A DNA stretch of 64,000 bases from Methanomicrobium mobile BP (GTDB lineage Archaea; Halobacteriota; Methanomicrobia; Methanomicrobiales; Methanomicrobiaceae): positions 124,001 to 188,000 of the forward strand of contig NZ_JOMF01000005.1 of NCBI RefSeq assembly GCF_000711215.1. The letters run 5' to 3'. Shown piece after piece: positions 8,461 to 17,935 of this stretch. The first letter of the stretch is position 1; each line of letters opens with the position of its first letter. The notes below the pieces were generated by a model. It worked only from the letters and a program-made list of their open reading frames with translations, made no database searches and had not been told where the DNA came from. Made by a program: the position numbers and the translations under genes.

Positions 8461-9684
8461 TTATTTTCCTCCGACATACTCCGCGATACCGCGGGCGCAG
8501 AGGAATACCGCCATCGCTTCCGGTACAGTATTTATTCCCTTTACAAGTGAATAGTTATTTCCGAGGAGCGGCATATTGAGCGGGAACATGAGATCGATCT
8601 TGGTCTCCGCGGTTCCGAAATACACGGGGTCTATGAGCGGATCGAACCTGTCAAGCGCCTTTACGTCTACGCTGACGACCTTAAATCCGCTGCCGCCGTG
8701 AAGCGACCCGGGCGCTCTTATGAGGCGCTTTACGTCCGTCGTCACGGGCTCGTCTGTAAGGGCCGCCTTTTCGCGCAGCACGTTCGGGAAATCCGAGTCC
8801 TCGCCCGTAAGAATGGTCTTTAGGACGCGGTTGGACTTGCTCAGCATTATCGTGTTTTCGGGCTTTTTCAGACGGGTTATCGTCGGCGAAAGCGACTTCT
8901 CGATGAATTCCTTTGCGGAATCCTTGCTGATTCCCTTTATTGCCGCAAGCTTTGCGACCGCATCTTCCTGTTTCATCTGCTTAAGTGCCGTGAGATACTC
9001 GAGGAGTGCGAGCCTGTATCTGTAATGCCAGCTGTGGATGTTCTCCGGCGGCGTATTCGGACTCTTTGCGGCGCCGCGGTTTGCAGTGGCGCCTTTGCCC
9101 TTCTCTGCGCCCCCTCTGCCCCGAAGCATAATCTCGGGGTCAAGTCCTATGCCGCAGACGTAGTCCACGAGTTCGCGGCGCTCGCTGCTTCCCCAGCCCT
9201 TGACTTCGGGCATCTCGATATGGACGTGGTATCCTCTGCCGCCCGAGAATACAAGGTGAATGTCGTCATGCGTGAATCCGAGTTCGCAGGTCAGCATATC
9301 GATTATCTTGAAGGTCTCTTCCTTGACGCGCCGAAGCATCTCGTCGTAGGCGGTGCGGACTATGTGGTCGGCATCGAGGTCGAAGATGAGTTCGGCGCCG
9401 AGCCAGCCCTTCTCCTGCATGGTTCCCGCCGACGGAAGAGAATAGTATGCCGTGGAATAGTAGACATGACGCGGATTCATGCTTTTTATGTAGTTTGCTA
9501 CCTCATCCTTCGAAGAGAAAGAGGTATGCCTCTTCATGCCTTTTTTGTCGGCGTTATCGAAGAAGATGAATCCCCATTCGCGCTGCTCGAGATTCTTCGG
9601 TATCTCGAGTGCGGATAAAAACGCGGGGCTGCCGTAATAGCCGCCGAATTTCTGCCTCAGATATTCGTTTGTAGCCGCATTCAT
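8461..9684 (-). CDS. priS: DNA primase small (catalytic) subunit PriS
   Basis: A 407-residue archaeal-eukaryotic-type primase catalytic subunit that makes primers at replication forks. The catalytic acidic motif is seen in AELIFDLDADHI, and the nucleotide-binding Ser/His motif in VFSGGRGYHVHI. KRLIRAPGSLHGGSGFKV lies near the C-terminus as in the family. The gene order priS then GINS is common in archaea and reflects their physical contact. Confidence 0.95.
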   Translation of the reverse strand: MNAATNEYLRQKFGGYYGSPAFLSALEIPKNLEQREWGFIFFDNADKKGMKRHTSFSSKDEVANYIKSMNPRHVYYSTAYYSLPSAGTMQEKGWLGAELIFDLDADHIVRTAYDEMLRRVKEETFKIIDMLTCELGFTHDDIHLVFSGGRGYHVHIEMPEVKGWGSSERRELVDYVCGIGLDPEIMLRGRGGAEKGKGATANRGAAKSPNTPPENIHSWHYRYRLALLEYLTALKQMKQEDAVAKLAAIKGISKDSAKEFIEKSLSPTITRLKKPENTIMLSKSNRVLKTILTGEDSDFPNVLREKAALTDEPVTTDVKRLIRAPGSLHGGSGFKVVSVDVKALDRFDPLIDPVYFGTAETKIDLMFPLNMPLLGNNYSLVKGINTVPEAMAVFLCARGIAEYVGGK

Positions 9685-9749
9685 CCCGTTTGTCCCCCTT
9701 TTTATTTCCCGATAACCTCGGATAATTTCGTATAATTCCGTTCGGACGG

Positions 9750-11381
9750 TTATTCAAGTTCTTTAATCATGTATGGTCCGCATCTTATATAGCCGCGTTT
9801 ATTGTAGTAGGGTCTTACCCCTATGCCGCTCATGACCGCCACCCGCGTGTAACCTCTCTCTCTTGAAATATTCTCGGCTGTCTTTAAAAGACGATCCCCG
9901 AAATTACGATGCTGCCACCTGTTCCCCGCACCTTTTTCCGAGAGCGGAACGACGGAACCGTAGACGTGAAGCTCGCGGACAAGCGCCGCGGGCTTAACGT
10001 CCTTTCCTCCGAGAAGTTCGCTACGCCACGGGCTGTCCGGGAGTCTGAGCCTTACAAAGCCTATCAGTGCATCGTTTGCCGTGAACTGAATAAAAAATTC
10101 CGTTCCGCCGCAGCACTTGTATTCGATGATCTTCGTATGCGGCTCCTCGTCCGTGATGTGCCTGCCCGCCTCGCGGCATCTTATGCAGCGGCATTCGCCG
10201 CCCTGCTCCGTGAGTCTGTCCTTGGCAAGCTGCCGGAAATTGCTGTAGTGTGAGCCCGCGAGGATGAGTTTTGCGGGGATATCCCTCTGAACACGCTGAA
10301 GCCTTGTGTATTCGGCAAGTCTGGATTTGCCGTAGGCGATAAGGTCGACGAGTTCGTCCTCGGGATAGACGCTGTATTCCCCTCTGCGCCACAGCTGCTC
10401 GATCTCGGAGCCCGGCGTCACCAGAGTCGGGTAAATCTTGATGAAATCGGGGCAGAACCGCTCATCCGTAAAGAGCGTGTCGAACATCTTTCTGTCGTCT
10501 TCCATCGTGGCTGAAGGCAGATTGGGCATGACATGGAAACCGACCTTTATGCCGGCATCGCGGAGGCACTTGTTCGCATAGACCGAATCGGCGACGGTAT
10601 GTCCGCGTCTGTTGAACTCGAGGATTCGGTCGTCAAGCTGCTGAACGCCGAGTTCAACCTTTGTGACGCCCAGTGAGAGCATCCTGTCGATATGCTCGGG
10701 CAGACACCAGTCGGGTCTGGTCTCGAACGTGACGGCGATGCACCTTACGCGTGCGGACTCGTTCTCTTTGCAGAGTTCCTCGAAGGTAAAGATGTCGCCC
10801 CTGTTCTCGCCGCCGTACTCGTTCATGGCGCGGATGCACTCCCGCATGAACCATTCCTGGTATTCTGGATCCCTTGCCGTCATGGTGCCGCCCATGACAA
10901 TAAGTTCGGCTTTGTCTATGTGGTGACCAAGTTCCTCGAACTGCCTCAGTCGCGCCTGCACCTGAACGTAGGGGTTGTATTCGAGCTGTCTTGCCCTGAG
11001 TGCCGCAGGCTCTTCACCAGTGTAACTCTGCGGAGAGTTGAAGAGAGGATTTTCGGGACCGCCCGGGCACGGAAGGCAGATACCGTGCGGGCATTTATGC
11101 GGCGACGTCATCACCGCGACAGGTGCAACACCGGATATGGTTCTGGAGGGTTTCACCTGAATAAGCGAACGCAGTCTCTCCTTCTCATCATCCTTTGCCG
11201 CCGCAAATATCTCGGAATTTCGCGGGAAGGTATCGAGTGCGTATTTTTTGCAGACCTGCGCCTTCAGTTTCTGGACATCCGCAGGGGTATTCGCGGCAGA
11301 TAAAAGCAGGGTTATTAATTCCCTTAAAATAGTGTTGTAGTCTGTCCCGTCAGTTTTCAACGGCAACCTCTTCGGATGCAC
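9750..11381 (-). CDS. elp3: Elp3, tRNA wobble-uridine carboxymethyl transferase
   Basis: A 543-residue radical-SAM plus acetyltransferase protein that modifies U34 of tRNAs. The Cys motif CPHGICLPCPGG is present after the conserved SPHK, the radical-SAM core includes KVELGVQQLDDRIL, and the C-terminal GNAT domain ends HRNFGDRLLKTAENISRERG...GVRPYYNKRGY. The ATG at 11381 overlaps the UPF0058 gene by 32 bases; a TTG at 11360 preceded by AGAGGT is an alternative start. Coupled translation with UPF0058 is likely. Confidence 0.94.
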   Translation of the reverse strand: MHPKRLPLKTDGTDYNTILRELITLLLSAANTPADVQKLKAQVCKKYALDTFPRNSEIFAAAKDDEKERLRSLIQVKPSRTISGVAPVAVMTSPHKCPHGICLPCPGGPENPLFNSPQSYTGEEPAALRARQLEYNPYVQVQARLRQFEELGHHIDKAELIVMGGTMTARDPEYQEWFMRECIRAMNEYGGENRGDIFTFEELCKENESARVRCIAVTFETRPDWCLPEHIDRMLSLGVTKVELGVQQLDDRILEFNRRGHTVADSVYANKCLRDAGIKVGFHVMPNLPSATMEDDRKMFDTLFTDERFCPDFIKIYPTLVTPGSEIEQLWRRGEYSVYPEDELVDLIAYGKSRLAEYTRLQRVQRDIPAKLILAGSHYSNFRQLAKDRLTEQGGECRCIRCREAGRHITDEEPHTKIIEYKCCGGTEFFIQFTANDALIGFVRLRLPDSPWRSELLGGKDVKPAALVRELHVYGSVVPLSEKGAGNRWQHRNFGDRLLKTAENISRERGYTRVAVMSGIGVRPYYNKRGYIRCGPYMIKELE

Positions 11382-11616
11382 TGCCGGCAGAGTATTCCAC
11401 GGTCTGAGAATGTGATTGGTGTATATAGTTCACAAGTTCTTCGCCCAGTGCTAAAATGGCTTCCTTGTGACAGATTTTATTTTTGTGTATGTGTACAGGA
11501 GAGATTTTTAATTTGTCGTATTTTGCAGTCGTAATTTCTTCGTTGTCTATTGTTTCATAGTACTTCTTTACCTGCAACAAAAGCATGTGTAGATGTAGTA
11601 GTTCCTCTTTCTGCAA
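11350..11616 (-). CDS. UPF0058 family protein
   Basis: An 88-residue archaeal protein of the UPF0058 family, with the conserved MQKEELLHLHMLLLQVKKY opening and the middle ISPVHIHKNKICHKEAI. The His-rich centre could bind metal; no function is established. It overlaps the start of elp3 and is probably cotranscribed with it. Confidence 0.85.
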   Translation of the reverse strand: MQKEELLHLHMLLLQVKKYYETIDNEEITTAKYDKLKISPVHIHKNKICHKEAILALGEELVNYIHQSHSQTVEYSAGSASEEVAVEN

Positions 11617-11691
11617 TTTTTCACCATTCCTTAAAAATAAGTAACTATCCTAAGAACATATATTTTATTGGTGATCTTTATATTATATTAT

Positions 11692-12579
11692 TTGCGTGCA
11701 GCGGGATGCCTGATCGGACTGGCTGTCGGAGATGCTCTGGGCGCGCCCTTGGAATGCTTGTCTCCGCAATCCGTGCCTGTTAAGCGATTTATTTCCGGAG
11801 GCGTTCACGGACTTCCGGCAGGGAGTGCTACGGACGACACGTATCTTGCTCTGGCGTTTGCCGAGTCACTGATTTACAATTGCGGCTATTCCCGCGATGA
11901 TTTTTTGAGACGGATGATCGACGAGTATCTGTGCGCTCCGAAATTTTACGGACCGACATCGCGTTTTGTTTTTGAAGCCGAACTCCGTAAAAATACTGCC
12001 GTTTCGCAAAAAGACCCTGCAAAAGAACTTTACGAATCCCGCGGCGGAAGGTCGGGCAACGGGGGTCGAAGCAACGGAAGTGTCATGAGGGGCGCACCTG
12101 CGGGGATATTTTATCCGCCGGCGACTGTCAGGGAAGTCAGCATGGAATCTTCGAGGATTACGCACCGGCATCCGATTGCCTGTGAATGCACGGCTTTTGT
12201 CAATCAGATGATAAGCCGCATGGTTCGCGGCGAAGAAAAGCGTGCCGCATTCGATGGCGCCCTCATGCAGTGCGGGGACGAAGAGGTTCGGGAGATGCTT
12301 GAAAACCGCGAAAGGTATCCGATAAATCCCGATATGGATGCCCTGCTCACGACCCATGCGGCGGTATCGGTCTTTATGGACGCATCCTCGTTTGAGGATA
12401 TGATAGTGACCGCCGTCAACATGGGCGGCGATGCCGATACGGTGGGAGCAGTCTGCGGTGCGCTCGGCGGGGCTTACTGGGGTCTTGAGAGCATACCCAA
12501 AGATCTGGTTGCGGGACTTCTCGAGCGCGAGAGGATAGAGAAAGCCGCGTTTGCTCTTGCGAAGGCGGCAACGGAATGA
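11692..12579 (+). CDS. ADP-ribosylglycohydrolase family protein
   Basis: A roughly 296-residue Mg-dependent ADP-ribosylglycohydrolase (DraG/ARH type), which removes ADP-ribose from proteins or nucleic acids. Visible motifs are GLAVGDALGAPLE, GSATDDTYLALA with the metal-binding DDT, GRSNGSVMRGAPAGI, and the C-terminal GGDADTVGAVCGALGGAYWG. No ATG precedes the first motif. Possible starts are TTG at 11668, GTG at 11671 and TTG at 11692; I prefer 11692, about 26 bases after a TATA-like sequence, giving MRAAGCLIG like relatives. It sits about 19 kb from the ADP-ribosyltransferase candidate at 31.6 kb, so any pairing is speculative. Confidence 0.85.
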   Translation: MRAAGCLIGLAVGDALGAPLECLSPQSVPVKRFISGGVHGLPAGSATDDTYLALAFAESLIYNCGYSRDDFLRRMIDEYLCAPKFYGPTSRFVFEAELRKNTAVSQKDPAKELYESRGGRSGNGGRSNGSVMRGAPAGIFYPPATVREVSMESSRITHRHPIACECTAFVNQMISRMVRGEEKRAAFDGALMQCGDEEVREMLENRERYPINPDMDALLTTHAAVSVFMDASSFEDMIVTAVNMGGDADTVGAVCGALGGAYWGLESIPKDLVAGLLERERIEKAAFALAKAATE

Positions 12580-12602
12580 AAACCGCGGTATGAAAAGAGA
12601 AT

Positions 12603-12665
12603 TTGTATTGTGTGTATTGAGTTAATTGAGTTTATTGTGTGTATTGAGTCTATTGAGTGTATCGA
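12603..12665. repeat. GTATTGAGT-type tandem repeat
   Basis: Between the convergent ADP-ribosylglycohydrolase and UPF0179 genes the sequence is built of variants of TTGTGTGTATTGAGTTTATTGAGT. The units are 9 to 11 bases and imperfect. No gene is present. Confidence 0.6.
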
Positions 12666-12670
12666 GGCGG

Positions 12671-13129
12671 TTATTCGTCGATTAACCTGACCTCTTTCAT
12701 TATTTTGTTCCTGAGGCAGTCCGTGACGGTATCGTCGCCGACATCGGTTATCAGATACTTTCCGTTGACGGTCAGACCGTCGGGGAAGCAGAGATGATGA
12801 TTTCTGCAATGCCTCTCCGTGCAGTCGTTCTCGTAGGTTATCTTTGAGTTCTGAATGGCAAGTTTCCTGTCAATCAGAACGGGCACGGGCGCAGGCACGA
12901 CTTCCACGGCACAGACACCGCCGTTGTGAACGGGGCAGGTATGCACCGAGCCGTTCTTAAGCCCCAAAACCCTGTAACGACGCCCCGGAATCAGATTGTG
13001 GCAGACCTTATGCAGCCGGCAGTCCGCACACTCGCCGATATCGCCGTTGTAGATGAACTCAGTATCGGGTTTTGCGAGATCTCTTCCTATGAGAGTTATC
13101 TTCGGGTTATTCTTTGCGTTATCCGTCAT
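12671..13129 (-). CDS. UPF0179 family cysteine-rich protein
   Basis: A 152-residue archaeal protein of the UPF0179 family. It carries paired Cys motifs (GECADCRLHKVCHNL, HTCPVHNGGVCAVEV, and CTERHCRNHHLCF), which suggests bound metal, either zinc or an iron-sulfur cluster. No function is known for the family. It lies downstream of egsA in the same direction, with a short repeat between them. Confidence 0.85.
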   Translation of the reverse strand: MTDNAKNNPKITLIGRDLAKPDTEFIYNGDIGECADCRLHKVCHNLIPGRRYRVLGLKNGSVHTCPVHNGGVCAVEVVPAPVPVLIDRKLAIQNSKITYENDCTERHCRNHHLCFPDGLTVNGKYLITDVGDDTVTDCLRNKIMKEVRLIDE

Positions 13130-13179
13130 TTCACCCCTTGTATCATTTCACTCCTTATATTATTTCACTCCTTATACAG
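13127..13179. repeat. Three-copy TTTCACTCCT repeat between egsA and UPF0179
   Basis: Three tandem variants of ATTTCACTCCTTATAT occupy the 35-base gap and run into both neighbouring coding ends. On the minus strand each unit contains AAGGAGTGAAAT, which resembles a ribosome-binding site; the last copy (AAGGGGTGAAATG) is positioned to serve the UPF0179 start. Confidence 0.6.
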
Positions 13180-14250
13180 CATTCTTACGAGTTTCTCGGC
13201 GCAGCCCTCTTCAAGCCCCATGTCGAGAACCGTGAAACGTTCGGGCCGTATGGTCTTTGCCATCATAAGCGCCTGCACCGCCTGTTCGTCGGTAATGCCT
13301 ATCTGCTTCGGAGTCGTCGGCGCACCTATGCTCTTGAGTGCCCCTCTTATCCAGCGCCAGTCGCCGCCGTGCAGATACATCGTCATGATTGAACCGATGC
13401 CGCACTGCTCCCCGTGCATTCCCGTATTCGGGCATATCTTATCGAGCGCATGACTGAATTTGTGCTCGGCGCCGGATGCGGGGCGCGAGGATCCCGCTAT
13501 GCTCATAGCGACTCCCGAGGAGACAAGCGCCTTTATCGCAATCCATGCACCCTCCTCGGAGCCCGGGCTTATGAGGTTGGCGCTCTTGAGAAGAATCTCC
13601 GCCGCCATCTTCGAGAGCGTTGCGGCATACTCGCTGATTGCCTCGCCCTTAATCCTGTGGGAGAGTTCCCAGTCGAGAATCGCCGTGTAATTCGAGATTA
13701 TATCCGCACAGCCCGACGCCATGAGTCTGTGCGGCGCTTTTGCGATTATACCGGTATCGGCGACTATCGCATGCGGCGGATGCGCATTGAGGGAGACGCT
13801 CCCCTCATCCGTCATGACCGATGCGCGTGACGAGGCAATGCCGTCGTGTGAAGCGGCGGTCGGCACGCTTATGAATTCGCATTCGAGATTATATGAGACG
13901 ATCTTTGCGAGATCTATGACTTTTCCCCCGCCGATTCCTAAGATGAAGTCCGCTTTGTTCTCGGTTGCGGCACGCTCCGCCTCCTCTATGACGTCGGGGG
14001 ATATGCTCTTTGCGGTGAAGACACTGACATCGCGCTCTTTCGAGAGGATCTCGCATGCGTGCTCCCCCGCGGTCTTCATGGTATGTTCGCCCGAGATAAT
14101 GAACGCAGATTTCCCTAAATAAAGGTCATCGCAGACTTTTGGCAGTTGATCCAGAACGCCGTGCCCTATCAGAACGTCTCGCGGCATCTGCATCCATCTG
14201 GATTTATCGAACTCGGGTTTTCTAAGTACTTTTATACTATCTGCGCTCAT
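13165..14250 (-). CDS. egsA: Glycerol-1-phosphate dehydrogenase [NAD(P)+]
   Basis: A 361-residue enzyme that reduces dihydroxyacetone phosphate to sn-glycerol-1-phosphate, the backbone of archaeal lipids. The nucleotide-binding GIGGGKVIDLAK, the metal-site segments SHDGIASSRAS and ASGAEHKFSHALD, and HGEQCGIG are all present. The start codon is only 14 bases from the divergent DUF63 start, so both promoters must lie in the opposing coding sequences. Confidence 0.95.
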   Translation of the reverse strand: MSADSIKVLRKPEFDKSRWMQMPRDVLIGHGVLDQLPKVCDDLYLGKSAFIISGEHTMKTAGEHACEILSKERDVSVFTAKSISPDVIEEAERAATENKADFILGIGGGKVIDLAKIVSYNLECEFISVPTAASHDGIASSRASVMTDEGSVSLNAHPPHAIVADTGIIAKAPHRLMASGCADIISNYTAILDWELSHRIKGEAISEYAATLSKMAAEILLKSANLISPGSEEGAWIAIKALVSSGVAMSIAGSSRPASGAEHKFSHALDKICPNTGMHGEQCGIGSIMTMYLHGGDWRWIRGALKSIGAPTTPKQIGITDEQAVQALMMAKTIRPERFTVLDMGLEEGCAEKLVRMLYKE

Positions 14251-14291
14251 TCTTTTATCAATAAATGTTAAGGGATTTTCTATACAAATAT
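14231..14291. promoter_or_regulatory. Overlapping divergent promoters of egsA and DUF63 gene
   Basis: A TATA-like TTTATACT at 14231-14238 lies inside egsA about 26 bases before the DUF63 ATG. On the minus strand, TTTGTATA (14288-14281) lies inside the DUF63 gene about 31 bases before the egsA ATG. Both transcripts would be nearly leaderless, and binding at one promoter may interfere with the other. Confidence 0.5.
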
Positions 14292-15113
14292 TATGTTGAT
14301 CCTATTCTCAACGGCGGCGCATACAACCCCGTCGACACGCTGACGTATGCGACGATTCTTATTATTGCCGTATATCTCGTCTATCGCTGGCTTGTCCGCA
14401 GTAAAATCGAGATTAACGGGGATTTCATAATTGCTTTGCTGCCCTTTGTAGTCCTCGGTGCCACATCGCGTGTGGTCGAGGATACGGGTTTCATCCCTTT
14501 CCCCTATAATGTCCTGTTCATAACGCCGCTCATATACTTCGTAATATTCTTTTACACGATATTTGCGCTCCTTATCTCGCGAAAGCTTCAGAACGCGGGC
14601 TATGTGGACAGTTACCATAAGCTCATGTGCGGCATCGGAGTTGCGGGCGTTGCCGTCTCGCTAATTCCTCTTATCTGGGTAGGAATCACGCAGACGCAGA
14701 TAAATCTCTTCGTTTTCTTTGCAATCTGCGCCATGGGTCTTGCAACATCCGCGGCTCTCTGGGCTGTGATGCGGTATGTCTTCAAATGGGAGTTTGTCGA
14801 CGAAATCCTCTATAAACTGCTTATCTTCGGTCAGCTCTTCGATGCAAGCGCGACCAGCTTCGGTCTCGAACTTCACGAGATGAAGTATGTGGAGCAGCAT
14901 GTTGTCGGCGGCGCTCTCATCGATGCAACGGGAACGGCGTTCTCGATGTATCTCTTAAAACTGCTGGTCCTGATACCCGGAATCTATATTCTGGAGATGT
15001 ATCGCCGCGACGGAGGCAATCAGGCGCTCTGGCACATGATCCTCTTTGCCATGATAGTCGTGGGTCTGGCTCCCGGAATACGCGACATGGTGCGGATGGT
15101 GCTCTATGTTTGA
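14265..15113 (+). CDS. DUF63 family integral membrane protein
   Basis: A 282-residue archaeal membrane protein of the DUF63 family with about seven to eight hydrophobic segments. The conserved stretches LGATSRVVEDTGFIPFP, FDASATSFGLE and DATGTAF are visible. No function is established. It overlaps the following SpoIIM-like gene by eight bases, so the two are likely made together. Confidence 0.88.
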   Translation: MLRDFLYKYYVDPILNGGAYNPVDTLTYATILIIAVYLVYRWLVRSKIEINGDFIIALLPFVVLGATSRVVEDTGFIPFPYNVLFITPLIYFVIFFYTIFALLISRKLQNAGYVDSYHKLMCGIGVAGVAVSLIPLIWVGITQTQINLFVFFAICAMGLATSAALWAVMRYVFKWEFVDEILYKLLIFGQLFDASATSFGLELHEMKYVEQHVVGGALIDATGTAFSMYLLKLLVLIPGIYILEMYRRDGGNQALWHMILFAMIVVGLAPGIRDMVRMVLYV

Positions 15114-15672
15114 GAAGAGTTACGGGAATTCGGTTGCCCTGTCACTGGCAATTTTCATCGCGTTTTTCCTCATCGGATGGTTTGTTGTGGCGCCGAACGA
15201 TGAGATGGCGCAGCCCTTAATTGTTGCCATCCAGAACGAGATGGGTGCACTCTCAATGAGCGATGACCCCATGTTGCTGATGATTCAGATATTTCTGAAT
15301 AACCTCACCGCCGCCCTGTTCCTCTTTCTCGGCGGCGCCGTCCTGGGCGTTGTGACGGGTTATGTGCTCTTGACAAACGGCTTCGTTATCGGTCTTGTCA
15401 TGGGATACATGACAAACCTCAAGGGTATTACGCTCTCGCTGGTCTCGATAGTGCCGCACGGAATCTTTGAGCTTTCGGCGTTCTTTATCGCTTCGGCAAT
15501 GGGTTTTATGCTCGCGGAGTCGGTTTACCGCGAGTATTACGGCAGCGGGGATGCCGCGGATACCGCAAAAGGGCTGGGCATGAAGTTTGTGACGATTGTT
15601 ATCCCGCTGCTGTTTTTAGCCGCATTCGTCGAGTCTTTCATAACGCCCGTTCTGATGAATATGGTCATGTAA
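15106..15672 (+). CDS. Stage II sporulation protein M (SpoIIM)-like membrane protein
   Basis: A 188-residue membrane protein of the archaeal SpoIIM/DUF95 family, with about five hydrophobic segments and the typical NNLTAALFLFLGGAVLGV and GIFELSAFFIASAMGF segments. The spore role of the bacterial name does not apply here. Starts inside the end of the DUF63 gene. Confidence 0.85.
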   Translation: MFEKSYGNSVALSLAIFIAFFLIGWFVVAPNDEMAQPLIVAIQNEMGALSMSDDPMLLMIQIFLNNLTAALFLFLGGAVLGVVTGYVLLTNGFVIGLVMGYMTNLKGITLSLVSIVPHGIFELSAFFIASAMGFMLAESVYREYYGSGDAADTAKGLGMKFVTIVIPLLFLAAFVESFITPVLMNMVM

Positions 15673-15673
15673 G

Positions 15674-15796
15674 CGATCCTGTATGCGATTAGGTAATCGC
15701 TTCGGTAAGTTCTGCGGTAATCTCTGCGGTAGGCGATGTGATAATCGCTGTGTTAATCGCCGTGACCGTGTTCGGTTGTGACCGTGTTCGGTCGGG
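15674..15796. repeat. Intergenic GTAATCGCT / GACCGTGTTCGGT repeats
   Basis: The gap before proS holds several variants of GCGGTAATCGCT followed by a direct repeat of TGACCGTGTTCGGT (two copies, 15 bases apart). The following 100 bases up to proS show no gene. Confidence 0.55.
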
Positions 15797-15906
15797 GGAT
15801 GAAAAACGTAATTATATTTTTGTGGAAACCAAATCAGATAGAGAAATCCGAGAGACCAATCCACAGACATTTCGGTACGGATATTTTGGAATAACAGGAG
15901 TTTTTA

Positions 15907-17346
15907 ATGGCAGACGAGAGCACGGTTACGGCACTTCCGGCAAAGGAAAATTTCAGCGAATGGTATAACGACGTTCTTTGGCGTGCGGAGATAATGGATG
16001 TAAGATACCCGGTAAAGGGACTTTATGTCTGGTATCCGCACGGATTTTCACTGCGCCGCTCGACATATGCGATTCTTCGCGAACTGATGGACAGAGAGCA
16101 TGAGGAGACTCTCTTCCCGCTTCTTATTCCCGAAGATCAGTTCATGAAAGAGGCGGAGCATATCAAAGGGTTCGAAGAGGAGGTCTACTGGGTCACGCAC
16201 GGCGGTCTGACGCCGCTGGACGTAAAGCTTGCGTTGCGACCGACGAGCGAGACGGCAATCTATCCGATGTATGCCCTCTGGGTGCGTTCGCATGCCGATC
16301 TGCCTTTAAAGCTCTATCAGATTGTCAATACATTCCGCTACGAGACCAAGCACACGAGACCGCTGATTCGTCTGCGCGAGATTACCTCGTTCAAGGAGGC
16401 TCACACCGTTCATGCGACGTGGGAGGAGGCAAAGGAGCAGGTCGAGACCGCAATCTCGCTTTACAGCGAATTCTACGACAGAATCTGCGTCCCCATCATC
16501 TTCTCGAAGCGTCCCGACTGGGATAAGTTCCCCGGCGCCGACTACACCATGGCCGCCGATGCGATAATGCCGGACGGCAGGACGCTTCAGGTCGGCACCT
16601 GCCACCATCTCGGAGATAACTTCTCGAAGACCTTCGATTTAAGCTACGAGGACGAGAACGGCGAGAGGAAACTTGCCCATCAGACCTGTTACGGTATCTC
16701 GGAGAGGTGCATTGCGGCGATGATAAGTATCCACGGCGACGATAAGGGTCTTGTCCTGCCTCCCGAAGTTGCGCCCGTTCAGGTCGTCATCGTCCCGATT
16801 ATCATGAAGAAGAATGCCGAGACCGTGATTGCGGCGGCAAAAGAGCTTGAAAAGGAGATTAAAGCGGCGGGTCTTCGCGTAAAGATCGATGCGAGAGAGT
16901 TGCGCCCGGGCGCCAAATACTATCACTGGGAGATGAGGGGCGTTCCGCTGCGCATCGAGATCGGTCAGAGGGATATCGACGGCGGCACGGTTATGGCGGT
17001 TGACCGCTACGGCGTCAAGACCGCGGTTAAGAGAGCCGAGGCGGTTGCCGGAATAAAATCGCTTCTGGAGGCTTTCAAAGCGGAGATGAAGGCAAGAGCG
17101 ATGACAAAGGCGGTCTCGCAGATCAATACCGCATCGACCATCGAGGAGGCAAAGGCTGCCGTCGAGAAGGGTGTCGCTGTTGTTCAGTGGTGCGGCTACA
17201 AGGAGTGTGCCGATGCCATAGAGCAGGGTCTTGACGTAAGCGTTCTCGGAAGCGAGGTCAGATCCGAGCATATCGCGGATAAGGAAGGCAGATGTATCAT
17301 CTGCGGCAAGCCCGCAAAACCCGCAATCGTTGCCAGAACATACTGA
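15907..17346 (+). CDS. proS: Prolyl-tRNA synthetase (archaeal/eukaryotic type)
   Basis: A 479-residue class II aminoacyl-tRNA synthetase that charges tRNA-Pro. Motif 1 region ([18 protein letters not shown]), the TSE signature ([15 protein letters not shown]), motif 2 ([17 protein letters not shown]), and the anticodon-binding domain with [17 protein letters not shown] are seen. The C-terminal zinc-binding-like domain has CGYKEC and CIICGKPA and ends in RTY, as in archaeal ProRS. A GGAG sits nine bases before the ATG. Confidence 0.97.
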   Translation: MADESTVTALPAKENFSEWYNDVLWRAEIMDVRYPVKGLYVWYPHGFSLRRSTYAILRELMDREHEETLFPLLIPEDQFMKEAEHIKGFEEEVYWVTHGGLTPLDVKLALRPTSETAIYPMYALWVRSHADLPLKLYQIVNTFRYETKHTRPLIRLREITSFKEAHTVHATWEEAKEQVETAISLYSEFYDRICVPIIFSKRPDWDKFPGADYTMAADAIMPDGRTLQVGTCHHLGDNFSKTFDLSYEDENGERKLAHQTCYGISERCIAAMISIHGDDKGLVLPPEVAPVQVVIVPIIMKKNAETVIAAAKELEKEIKAAGLRVKIDARELRPGAKYYHWEMRGVPLRIEIGQRDIDGGTVMAVDRYGVKTAVKRAEAVAGIKSLLEAFKAEMKARAMTKAVSQINTASTIEEAKAAVEKGVAVVQWCGYKECADAIEQGLDVSVLGSEVRSEHIADKEGRCIICGKPAKPAIVARTY

Positions 17347-17402
17347 CTGCGCCGACTTATTAATCGAATATTATAAATCCTCAAAGACTGACATTCTTTC
17401 AA

Positions 17403-17879
17403 ATGTCTTCGGATTCTTTGGGATTAAAGACTGTATATGCGGTTCTGCTGATTGCCGCCGCGGCTGCGGCAGTCTGTACCGCCGGCTGCATAACCGACTG
17501 TACTTTCGGAAATCCCGTATATGACGGTTCAAATCTGATTGTAATCTTGGAGAATGCCGGTGCCGAAAAGAATGCGTCCGTTCAGATTACAATCTACAGT
17601 CTGGATAATTTCAGGCAGGTTGAGTATGACACTCTTGTCTCGACCGTTGTGTTAAGAAACGGCATCAACGAGTTTTCTCTGCCCGTTAAGTTGAAAGACG
17701 GCAGGTACAAGCTTTATTTATATGTCCTCGAGAACGGCAGAAGACACAGCGCGCAGATAAGAGATATCTCCGTGAACAACGGCATAAAAGCCGGTGCAGA
17801 CAATAGCCGTGCAGATAATCTCGCCGCAGACAATGCCGGCGCAAACAATACCGGTGCAGACAATACGGGCACGGTATAG
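17403..17879 (+). CDS. Putative lipoprotein with Asn/Asp-rich tail
   Basis: A 158-residue secreted protein. It opens with a hydrophobic segment ending in a lipobox-like VCTAGC, followed by a beta-rich domain of about 90 residues. The C-terminus is a low-complexity tail of about six short ADNxxADN-like units, probably generated by repeat slippage. No family recognised. The start ATG lies 56 bases after proS. Confidence 0.65.
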   Translation: MSSDSLGLKTVYAVLLIAAAAAAVCTAGCITDCTFGNPVYDGSNLIVILENAGAEKNASVQITIYSLDNFRQVEYDTLVSTVVLRNGINEFSLPVKLKDGRYKLYLYVLENGRRHSAQIRDISVNNGIKAGADNSRADNLAADNAGANNTGADNTGTV

Positions 17880-17935
17880 GTATATTCAAAGCGGATATAA
17901 AAAAAGATAAAATTACTCTCTCTTTTCGGTGAATT

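Noticed and set aside
15106-15672. Sporulation function from the SpoIIM name
   Set aside because: Archaea do not sporulate; the family name is inherited from the bacterial member.
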